Shown piece after piece: positions 6,383 through 11,837 of a DNA stretch of 18,555 nucleotides. The DNA comes from Clostridia bacterium. Lineage in GTDB: Bacteria > Bacillota > Clostridia > TANB77 > CAG-508. Each line of letters begins with the position of its first letter. Position 1 is the first letter of the stretch. The notes below the pieces were generated by a model, which saw nothing but the letters and a program-made list of their open reading frames with translations, had not been told where the DNA came from and searched no databases. A program made the position numbers and the translations under genes. The DNA is taken from the NCBI GenBank assembly GCA_900772235.1, contig CAAGQX010000134.1, forward strand, positions 1 through 18,555. The letters are read 5' to 3'.

Positions 6383-6718
6383 ATGGAAAATGAAGATATT
6401 AATATCGAAAAGATAGAAAATATAAAAGTGAATATGCCAACAGATGAATTTTTATTTGATATGGCGGAACTTTTTAAAGTATTTGGCGACTCTACAAGAA
6501 TGAAAATTATAAGCGCATTGTTAGATAATGAACTGTGTGTTGGAGAAATTGCAGAAATAACAAATACAACACCATCTGCAATATCACATCAACTAAGAGT
6601 ATTAAAGCAAGCAAAGTTGGTAAAATATAGAAGAGAGGGGAAAACTATAGTTTATTCTTTGGATGACGAACACGTAAGGCAGTTATATGAACTTGGAGAA
6701 AAACATATAGAGGAATAA
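6383..6718 (+). CDS. ArsR-family metal-sensing repressor, SmtB-like alpha-5 zinc site
   Basis: 111 residues from the ATG at 6383. GGAGGAAAGGAG precedes it, and the frame's earlier ATG at 6326 would put the operator inside the gene. Residues about 30-92 form a winged helix (FKVFGDSTRMKII, LCVGEIAEITNTTPSAISHQL, GKTIVYSL). The C-terminal helix carries D95-x-H97 and H108-xx-E111. These spacings (2, 11, 3) equal those of the Zn-binding alpha-5 site of SmtB (D104, H106, H117, E120). The alpha-3 cadmium cysteines of CadC are reduced to a single Cys52. Zinc sensing is therefore the best inference. It is the first gene of an operon with the HMA ORF, four bases downstream. Confidence 0.92.
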   Translation: MENEDINIEKIENIKVNMPTDEFLFDMAELFKVFGDSTRMKIISALLDNELCVGEIAEITNTTPSAISHQLRVLKQAKLVKYRREGKTIVYSLDDEHVRQLYELGEKHIEE

Positions 6719-6722
6719 AAAT

Positions 6723-6977
6723 ATGAGAGAATATGAATTTATTTTAAAAGATTTGGACTGTGCTAATTGTGCAAACAAAATACAAATAGCACTATCGAAA
6801 AATGAGAATTTAAAAGATGTTATAGTTAATTTTAGTACACTAAAATTAAAATATAAAACAGATGTATTAACAAAAGAAGAAGTAGAAAAATTAGTACAAG
6901 AAATAGAACCAGAAATTGAACTAGTAGAGGAGAAGAAAATAAAACAAGAAAATACTATTCGGAAAGCAAATTCTTAG
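6723..6977 (+). CDS. HMA (heavy-metal-associated) domain ORF, N-terminal part of the efflux ATPase
   Basis: 84 residues with a ferredoxin-like HMA domain. The DLDCANCANK motif holds metal ligands Cys13 and Cys16, and residues about 3-70 show the beta-alpha-beta pattern. It is followed by a charged linker that ends at TAG (6975-6977). The sequence right after continues in the +1 frame as the first membrane helix of a zinc ATPase, with no start codon of its own. This ORF is therefore best read as the N-terminus of the same ATPase, separated by a frameshift that is genuine, programmed or a sequence error. The alternative is a stand-alone metal chaperone. The ribosome site is weak (GAGGAATAAAAA before ATG), in keeping with coupling to the repressor gene. 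Confidence 0.8.
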   Translation: MREYEFILKDLDCANCANKIQIALSKNENLKDVIVNFSTLKLKYKTDVLTKEEVEKLVQEIEPEIELVEEKKIKQENTIRKANS

Positions 6978-8769
6978 ATTAGCAATAGGAATATTAATTG
7001 TATGTATTGGACTATTTGTTCCTATGAATAATGTTTTAGCAAATATATTTGTAATTGTAGGATATGTAGTATTACTTTATAGAACTGCTAAAAATGCAGT
7101 AAAACTATTAAAACAAAGTCATACTGTAAATGAAAATTTCTTAGTTACAATATCGTGCATAGGAGCATATTTAATTGGAAAACCATCTGAAGGTTTTATG
7201 GTAATTGTTCTTTACGAAATAGGAAAGATATTAGAAGAAAAGGCAATTAACAAAACTAGAAAATCTATTTCAGATTTAATGGATATTAAACCAGAGTATG
7301 CTAATTTAAAAATTAATAACGAAATCAAAAAAGTAGAACCTGAAAGTGTAGAAATTGGAGACATATTAGTAATAAAACAAGGCGAAAAAATTCCTTTAGA
7401 CGGGGTTGTAACAAGTGGAAAAGCTAGTTTGAATGTAGCATCACTTACAGGTGAGAGCAAATTAAAAAATGTAGAAGAAACAAGCGAAGTACTATCTGGA
7501 AGTATAGTTACAGAAGGTATGCTAGAAATAAGAGTAACTAAAACATATAAAAACAGTACAGTTAGCAGAATTCTAGACTTGGTAGAACACGCAACAGATA
7601 AAAAAGCAAAAACAGAAACATTTGTTAATAAAGCAGCTAGAATATATACACCAGTTGTATTTGCATTAGCAATATTAATTGCAATAATATTACCATTAGT
7701 ATCAGATGTTAATTTTACAGGTACAAATGGAAGCATATATAGAGCGCTTATATTCTTAGTAATATCTTGCCCTTGTGCAATTGCAATATCAGTACCACTT
7801 AGCTATTTCTCAGGAATAGGAAAGTCTTCAAAACAAGGAATTTTAATAAAAGGTAGTAACTTTTTGGATATAGTAAAAGATGTTAAAGAAATTGTTTTTG
7901 ATAAAACAGGAACTTTAACAAAAGGTGAATTTGAAATTCAAAAAATTGAAGTTTTAGATGAAGAATACAATAAGGACAGTATACTAGAATTTGCTGTACT
8001 AGGCGAGCAATTTTCAAACCACCCAATTGCTAAATCTATATTAAAAAATCAAACAATTCCTGAAAAGCAAATTGCAGATTTTAAGGAAATACCAGGAGAA
8101 GGTATAAGTTATAAAATAGAGGATAAAAATATTTTTATTGGTGCTAACAAAGAAGAAAAAGAAAAAAATAGTGATGCAAGCACAAAAATACAAGTAAAGA
8201 TTAATGATAAAACAGTAGGAATAATACATTTAGCAGATACAATAAAACCAGGAACTAAAGAGGCAATTTCAGACTTAAAAAATATGAATATAAAAACTAG
8301 AATGTTTACAGGAGATAATAAAGAAGTAGCCCTAAAAATAGGTGAAGAATTAAACATAGATGAAGTAAAATATGAAATGTTGCCAGACCAAAAATATAAA
8401 GAATTAGAAAAATTAATAAATAATAATTACAAAGTTGCATTTGTAGGAGACGGAATAAACGATTCACCAGTACTTGCACTAGCAGATGTTGGAATATCTA
8501 TGGGAGGAGTTGGATCATCTTCTGCAATAGAAGCATCAGACATTGTAATAATGACAGATGATATAAGAAAAATAAAAGAAGCAATAAACATTTCTAAATA
8601 TACAAATAAAATAATAAAACAAAACCTAATATTTGCAATAGGAGTAAAAGTTTTAGTACTAATTTTAAGTGCGCTTGGAATAGCACAAATGTGGCAGGCA
8701 GTATTTGCAGATGTTGGTGTAACCCTACTTACAATAATAAACACATTAAGAATATTAAAAATGAAATAA
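6943..8769 (+). CDS. P1B-2 Zn2+/Cd2+ efflux ATPase (ZntA/CadA type), frame-offset from its HMA domain
   Basis: Pumps Zn2+/Cd2+ out of the cell using ATP. The first ATG is 7024 (581 residues), but the open frame from 6943 encodes LRLAIGILIVCIGLFVP, the expected first membrane helix, with no ATG, GTG or TTG. Motifs, numbered from 7024: TGES 142-145, CPC 249-251 followed by SVPLSYFSGIG, phosphorylation DKTGTLT at D293, His333-Pro334, GDGIND 475-480. Lys542 and Asp563 in the last helices match the spacing of the ZntA metal-site pair K693/D714, supporting the Zn/Cd subgroup. The upstream SmtB-like repressor agrees. A functional full-length pump would require joining the two frames near 6943-6977; otherwise helix MA is missing. 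Confidence 0.93.
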   Translation, partial: NKKILFGKQILRLAIGILIVCIGLFVPMNNVLANIFVIVGYVVLLYRTAKNAVKLLKQSHTVNENFLVTISCIGAYLIGKPSEGFMVIVLYEIGKILEEKAINKTRKSISDLMDIKPEYANLKINNEIKKVEPESVEIGDILVIKQGEKIPLDGVVTSGKASLNVASLTGESKLKNVEETSEVLSGSIVTEGMLEIRVTKTYKNSTVSRILDLVEHATDKKAKTETFVNKAARIYTPVVFALAILIAIILPLVSDVNFTGTNGSIYRALIFLVISCPCAIAISVPLSYFSGIGKSSKQGILIKGSNFLDIVKDVKEIVFDKTGTLTKGEFEIQKIEVLDEEYNKDSILEFAVLGEQFSNHPIAKSILKNQTIPEKQIADFKEIPGEGISYKIEDKNIFIGANKEEKEKNSDASTKIQVKINDKTVGIIHLADTIKPGTKEAISDLKNMNIKTRMFTGDNKEVALKIGEELNIDEVKYEMLPDQKYKELEKLINNNYKVAFVGDGINDSPVLALADVGISMGGVGSSSAIEASDIVIMTDDIRKIKEAINISKYTNKIIKQNLIFAIGVKVLVLILSALGIAQMWQAVFADVGVTLLTIINTLRILKMK

Positions 8770-8784
8770 AAAAGAATATGGAAA

Positions 8785-8809
8785 AGGAATAACAAATTTC
8801 CTGTTTTTT
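8785..8809 (+). terminator. Weak terminator after the zinc ATPase
   Basis: AGGAA (8785-8789) pairs with TTCCT (8798-8802), followed by G and six T. The stem is short. Confidence 0.45.
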
Positions 8810-8812
8810 CAA

Positions 8813-8841
8813 TTGACAATGTAAAAAGAATGATATAAAAT
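8813..8841 (+). promoter_or_regulatory. Promoter of the small ORF-cdaA-truA operon
   Basis: TTGACA (8813-8818), 17 bases, TAAAAT (8836-8841). The leader to the first ATG at 8876 is about 28 bases. Confidence 0.8.
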
Positions 8842-8875
8842 TATATTTGTAAATGAAACAAAAGGAGCGATTTAT

Positions 8876-8986
8876 ATGGCAAGAAATGACAAGAAAAAAG
8901 TTATGACAAGAGTTTTAGCAGGAATACTTGCAGCCTTAATGGTATTAGGTGTTGCAGCAACATTAATAGCCTTTTTATTACAATAA
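8876..8986 (+). CDS. Small single-pass membrane protein (DUF4044/Prli42-like)
   Basis: 36 residues: a basic N-terminus (MARNDKKKVMTR) followed by one hydrophobic helix to the end (VLAGILAALMVLGVAATLIAFLL). AAAGGAGCG precedes ATG. The size and pattern match the tiny DUF4044/Prli42 group of Firmicutes membrane anchors. In Listeria, Prli42 tethers the stressosome. It is the first gene of the cdaA operon, 15 bases before cdaA. Family placement is by pattern only, as proteins this short are hard to assign. Confidence 0.75.
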   Translation: MARNDKKKVMTRVLAGILAALMVLGVAATLIAFLLQ

Positions 8987-9001
8987 CTTAGGAGGAAACT
9001 A

Positions 9002-9868
9002 ATGATAAGTAATAGTGGGACACAAATAAATATGCAAGAGATAATGAATTATTTAAAAACATTACCTCAAAATCCATTAAAAATTTTTTTACTAATTTTA
9101 GATTTAACAATAGTAATATATTTAATTGTAAAATTAGTGGGACTTATAAAAGGAACTAGAGCATTACAGCTATTAAAGGGAATTATTTTCTTAATAATTA
9201 TAACTATAGTAAGTGGCATATTACAACTAAACATTTTAAATTATATCTTAACATCTTTTATGACATATGGAGTAATACTTTTAATTGTAATATTTCAGCC
9301 AGAGCTTAGAAGGGCTTTGGAGCAACTTGGAAGCAATAAAATTAATAAGTTTTTTGGAATAGACAAAGACATTGCTACTAAAACTAAAGAAAATATTTAT
9401 AAAATAATTATTGCAGCAACAGAACTTTCAAAAACTAAAACAGGAGCTTTAATAGTAATAGAAAGAGATATAAAACTAAAAGATATTATGGATACAGGTA
9501 TACCAATAGATTCAGAAATTTCACCACAACTTTTAGTAAATATATTTACACCTAAAACACCATTGCACGATGGAGCAGTTGTAATTAGCGAAAATAGAAT
9601 AAAAGCTGCCGCCTGTATGTTACCACTATCAAATGATAAACACGTTTCTAAAAGGTTAGGAACAAGGCACCGTTCTGCAATTGGAATGTCGAAAGAATCT
9701 GATGCTATAGTGGTTGTAGTTTCTGAAGAAACAGGAAAAATATCTGTGGCAAAAGACGGAACATTAATTGCAGATGTAAAAGAAGATGCTTTAAAACAAA
9801 TTTTAATAAAAAATATCATAACTAAAAAATTTGGAGAAGAACAAAAAAAGAAAGAAAAAAATAAATAA
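9002..9868 (+). CDS. cdaA: Diadenylate cyclase CdaA
   Basis: Makes cyclic di-AMP from two ATP. 288 residues. Three membrane helices lie in residues about 25-100 (LKIFLLILDLTIVIYLIVKL, LKGIIFLIIITIVSGIL, MTYGVILLIVIFQP). The DAC domain follows at about 110-270 with the catalytic DGA motif at 190-192 (PLHDGAVV) and the ATP-binding RHR motif at 212-214 (TRHRSAIG). The tail is Lys-rich. Ribosome site TAGGAGGA. In most Firmicutes cdaA is followed by the regulator gene cdaR (YbbR) and glmM; here truA follows instead, so the usual CdaA activator is not encoded beside it. Cyclic di-AMP normally controls potassium and turgor. Confidence 0.96.
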   Translation: MISNSGTQINMQEIMNYLKTLPQNPLKIFLLILDLTIVIYLIVKLVGLIKGTRALQLLKGIIFLIIITIVSGILQLNILNYILTSFMTYGVILLIVIFQPELRRALEQLGSNKINKFFGIDKDIATKTKENIYKIIIAATELSKTKTGALIVIERDIKLKDIMDTGIPIDSEISPQLLVNIFTPKTPLHDGAVVISENRIKAAACMLPLSNDKHVSKRLGTRHRSAIGMSKESDAIVVVVSEETGKISVAKDGTLIADVKEDALKQILIKNIITKKFGEEQKKKEKNK

Positions 9869-9873
9869 TACAA

Positions 9874-9893
9874 GGGTCCAGAATACTGGACCC
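9874..9893 (+). terminator. Perfect hairpin between cdaA and truA
   Basis: GGGTCCAG (9874-9881), loop AATA, CTGGACCC (9886-9893). The stem is strong but no U-tract follows (CATTATAATA). It is therefore more likely an mRNA-processing or stabilising stem, or a partial attenuator, than a full terminator. Confidence 0.45.
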
Positions 9894-9917
9894 CATTATA
9901 ATATAAAAGAGGAAATT

Positions 9918-10652
9918 ATGAGAAATATAAAATTAACTATAGAATATGATGGTAAAAAATTTGGAGGTTGGCAAAAACAACCTAATAAATTAAATATACA
10001 AGGAGAAATTGAAAAAGCAATAGAGGAAATAACAGGCGAAAAGATAGATTTAAATGCCTCTGGAAGAACAGATGCAGGAGTACACAGTTTAGGACAAGTT
10101 GCAAATTTCAAAACGAATTCTAAAATAGAAATAGAAAAAATTCCAATTGCAATCAATTCAAAATTGAAACAGAGTATAAGAATAATAAAAGCAGAAGAAG
10201 TAGAAGAGAATTTTCACGCTAGGTACTCTTGTAAAGGGAAAAAATATAGGTACATAATTAATAACTCAAAATACGGAAGTGCAATATATAGAGATTTAGA
10301 ATACCATATGCCAATTAAATTAAATGTAGAAGCAATGCAAAAAGGAATAAAATATTTCGAGGGAGAGCACGATTTTAAAGGTTTTAAAGCAAGCGGAACA
10401 AGTTCAAAAAGTAGCGTAAGAACAATATATAATGCAAAAATTATACAAGAAGGAGAAAGAATAATAATTGAACTAGAAGGAAACGGATTTTTATATAATA
10501 TGGTTAGAATAATATCTGGAACAATGGTAGATGTTGGGCTTGGAAAAATAAAACCAGAAGAAATACCAGAAATAATAAAATCTAAAGAAAGAAGTAGAGC
10601 AGGAAAAACCTTACCACCACAAGGACTGTATTTAGTAGAAGTATATTATTAG
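9918..10652 (+). CDS. truA: tRNA pseudouridine synthase A (positions 38-40)
   Basis: Converts uridines 38-40 of the tRNA anticodon arm to pseudouridine. 244 residues from the ATG at 9918, which follows AGAGGAAATT. An in-frame ATG at 9831 lies inside cdaA and gives a 29-residue Lys/Asn-rich extension unlike the family. The N-terminus (KLTIEYDGKKFGGWQKQ) and catalytic loop GRTDAGVH with Asp52 are diagnostic. Downstream HARYSCKGKKYRY, DFKGFKASG and GNGFLYNMVRIISGTM are also typical. It is the last gene of the cdaA operon, with no convincing terminator before the antisense/toxin locus. Confidence 0.97.
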   Translation: MRNIKLTIEYDGKKFGGWQKQPNKLNIQGEIEKAIEEITGEKIDLNASGRTDAGVHSLGQVANFKTNSKIEIEKIPIAINSKLKQSIRIIKAEEVEENFHARYSCKGKKYRYIINNSKYGSAIYRDLEYHMPIKLNVEAMQKGIKYFEGEHDFKGFKASGTSSKSSVRTIYNAKIIQEGERIIIELEGNGFLYNMVRIISGTMVDVGLGKIKPEEIPEIIKSKERSRAGKTLPPQGLYLVEVYY

Positions 10653-10688
10653 AAATAGAATAAAATTAAAAATATAAGTTTTGCTTTC

Positions 10689-10719
10689 TTGACTTAGGCG
10701 AACAAATGTTGCATAGAAT
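10689..10719 (+). promoter_or_regulatory. Candidate promoter of the toxin mRNA
   Basis: TTGACT (10689-10694) and TAGAAT (10714-10719) with a long 19-base spacer. Start is expected near 10727, giving a leader of about 52 bases beginning AGGAAATG, the same bases that begin the convergent RNA. Confidence 0.5.
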
Positions 10720-10754
10720 TGTGCATAGGAAATGAGAATAAGCGGATGTGGTTT

Positions 10755-10776
10755 GCCTCCAATGAGGAGGTGAGGC
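10755..10776 (+). promoter_or_regulatory. Hairpin sequestering the toxin ribosome site
   Basis: CCTCC (10756-10760) can pair with GGAGG (10766-10770) around AATGA. Alternatively GCCTC (10755-10759) pairs with GAGGC (10772-10776) and encloses the ribosome site. Either fold hides AGGAGG, eight bases before the toxin ATG. A three-codon ORF (ATG AGG AGG TGA, 10762-10773) overlaps it. Confidence 0.6.
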
Positions 10777-10778
10777 TT

Positions 10779-10898
10779 ATGATAGAAGCAGAATTACTAA
10801 GTATTATATACATACTATTTTATGGACTACTAGGAATGACTATCATAGCAATTGCCTTAGTTATAGCATTAGCAGTAATTTTGGGCAAAAGCAAATAA
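10779..10898 (+). CDS. Small hydrophobic peptide, putative type I toxin (Fst/TxpA/holin-like)
   Basis: 39 residues: a short acidic start MIEAELLS, one long hydrophobic helix (residues about 8-35, with IAIALVIALAVIL) and a basic end GKSK. The acidic head, single helix and Lys-rich tail are shared with Fst, TxpA/BsrG and the putative holin-like toxin family of Firmicutes. AGGAGG precedes ATG by eight bases but is buried in a hairpin. A consensus promoter on the opposite strand drives a short RNA convergent with this gene through a shared hairpin. The function is inferred from architecture; expression would be expected to depolarise or disturb the membrane. It may instead be a harmless regulated small membrane protein. 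Confidence 0.7.
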   Translation: MIEAELLSIIYILFYGLLGMTIIAIALVIALAVILGKSK

Positions 10899-10903
10899 AC
10901 CAA

Positions 10904-10990
10904 TAAAAAAACACATCTGTTAACTTTGACGAGTCAGATGTGTTAAAACATTTAACTTGGCAAACCACTTTTGTGGTTTCTCCATTTCCT
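10904..10990 (-). ncRNA. Putative antisense RNA (type I antitoxin)
   Basis: Minus strand, predicted start at 10990 (six bases after TATAAT). It ends in the hairpin ACACATCTG / CAGATGTGT (10911-10919, 10935-10943) followed by seven U. Length is about 87 bases. Its 5' part contains GGAGAAACCAC, which can pair with GTGGTTT-gc-CTCC in the toxin leader just before the ribosome site. Its 3' part is fully complementary to the toxin mRNA's 3' end. It has no coding potential. The arrangement mirrors RNAI/RNAII of the pAD1 par locus. Confidence 0.65.
10905..10945. terminator. Shared bidirectional terminator of toxin mRNA and antisense RNA
   Basis: Stem ACACATCTG (10911-10919) with CAGATGTGT (10935-10943), 15-base loop. 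Seven U follow on the minus strand; the plus side has only TTAAAA, so termination there is weaker. Confidence 0.8.
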
Positions 10991-10996
10991 ATAATT

Positions 10997-11025
10997 ATTA
11001 TATACATATTTAAGAAAAAAGTCAA
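10997..11025 (-). promoter_or_regulatory. Consensus promoter of the antisense RNA
   Basis: Minus strand TTGACT (11025-11020), 17 bases, TATAAT (11002-10997). It is stronger than the toxin promoter, as expected for an antitoxin RNA. Confidence 0.85.
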
Positions 11026-11045
11026 TTATTTTATTGTTGAAAATT

Positions 11046-11273
11046 TTTAGGGGCGATTTTAATCGCCCGCAAATGAAAAAACATATTAACGGATTATTTG
11101 AATTTGTAGGGACGGGTTCCAAACCCGTCCGAATAAGATGATTTGTTATATAAAAAATGTAGGGGCGATTTTAATCGCCCGAAATAGAACATTATTACAA
11201 TTATTTTTGTTCAATTATGCAAGAATATTTATCAATGTTCTTGGGCCGGGCGGGTTTGGAACCCGCCCCTACA
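11046..11273. repeat. Cluster of four palindromic repeat units (compound element)
   Basis: Four hairpin units: GGGCGATTTTAATCGCCC at 11051-11068 and 11163-11180; GGACGGGTT/AACCCGTCC arms at 11110-11130; GGGCGGGTT/AACCCGCCC arms at 11248-11268 in the opposite orientation. The last two units are bounded by TGTAGGGGCG (11158) and CGCCCCTACA (ending 11273), like terminal inverted repeats of a small non-autonomous element. A related cluster sits at 18395-18555. No coding capacity. Confidence 0.85.
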
Positions 11274-11314
11274 AATTGAACAAAATATTTTTATATACCT
11301 TGCCAAGAGCCTGA

Positions 11315-11346
11315 GCAAAAAAGAGTAGGAAACTACTCTTTTTTGC
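11315..11346 (-). terminator. Terminator of the XRE gene
   Basis: A perfect 14-bp stem, GCAAAAAAGAGTAG with CTACTCTTTTTTGC around GAAA. It begins within the last codons of the XRE gene, so the stop codon lies in the stem. Probably bidirectional. Confidence 0.85.
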
Positions 11347-11698
11347 TATTATCTAAAAGAAAAGATAAAAACTTATTAAAGCATTTTTTATCTTCGCTAG
11401 ACAACATATTATATTTATTTAAAACTTCCGCCTCATTAATAGAGGTATTTTTAGTAACTAAATATTTAGTTGGTGTAGCAACATCTGTTAAGCCTAAAAG
11501 ATAATCTACTGAACAATTAAAATAATTTGCAAGAGTAATTAACATTTGCGGTTGAGGAAAGGAACTTCCATTTTCATATCTAGAAATTAATTCTTGAGAA
11601 ACACCTAAGTCCATAGAAAGCTTTAATTGAGTGATTTTTTTAGATTTCCTAAGTACCTTTAAATTTGTAAGCTGTTTAATAACTTTTTCATCATTCAT
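11333..11698 (-). CDS. XRE-family (Cro/CI-type) transcriptional regulator
   Basis: 121 residues from the ATG at 11698, preceded by GGGAGG. The upstream extension to 11839 is hydrophobic nonsense crossing the divergent promoter. Residues about 11-69 form the helix-turn-helix: LKVLRKSKKITQLKLS, MDLGVSQELISRYENGSSFPQP, then LANYFNCSVDYLLGLTD. The C-terminal 50 residues are charged and may mediate dimerisation. It is transcribed divergently from a PD-(D/E)XK nuclease gene, with inverted repeats in the shared spacer. The simplest reading is an autorepressor that also controls the nuclease. Confidence 0.9.
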   Translation of the reverse strand: MNDEKVIKQLTNLKVLRKSKKITQLKLSMDLGVSQELISRYENGSSFPQPQMLITLANYFNCSVDYLLGLTDVATPTKYLVTKNTSINEAEVLNKYNMLSSEDKKCFNKFLSFLLDNSKKE

Positions 11699-11774
11699 AA
11701 AATTTGCCTCCCAGAAAATTATACAAAAATTACTCATAAAATTAAGGAAAAATATTAATAAAAAATATGAGAAA

Positions 11775-11826
11775 TACTTGTAAAAAATATTAATGTATGA
11801 TATGCTCTGTACAAGTAAAATTGTAC
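11775..11826. promoter_or_regulatory. Divergent control region with inverted-repeat operators
   Basis: TACTTGTA (11775-11782) and TACAAGTA (11810-11817) are perfect inverted repeats. GTACAA (11809-11814) and TTGTAC (11821-11826) form a second one six bases apart. TTGTAA (11778-11783), 17 bases, TATGCT (11801-11806) could be the nuclease promoter, with the operators over its -35 and start. This is the pattern expected for XRE repression. Confidence 0.6.
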
Positions 11827-11837
11827 GGAGGTATATC

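Noticed and set aside
9397..9873. 158-codon minus-strand frame opposite cdaA
   Set aside because: Antisense shadow of a confidently identified gene, without ribosome site.
9831..9917. Upstream start of truA
   Set aside because: Would overlap cdaA and cross the 9874-9893 hairpin; the added residues are not TruA-like, and a ribosome site precedes 9918.
10762..10773. Three-codon ORF ATG AGG AGG TGA as a leader peptide gene
   Set aside because: It coincides with the ribosome site itself and has no ribosome site of its own; mentioned only as part of the hairpin.
11046..11273. CRISPR array
   Set aside because: The repeats are palindromic, differ from one another, change orientation and have irregular spacing; no cas gene is nearby.
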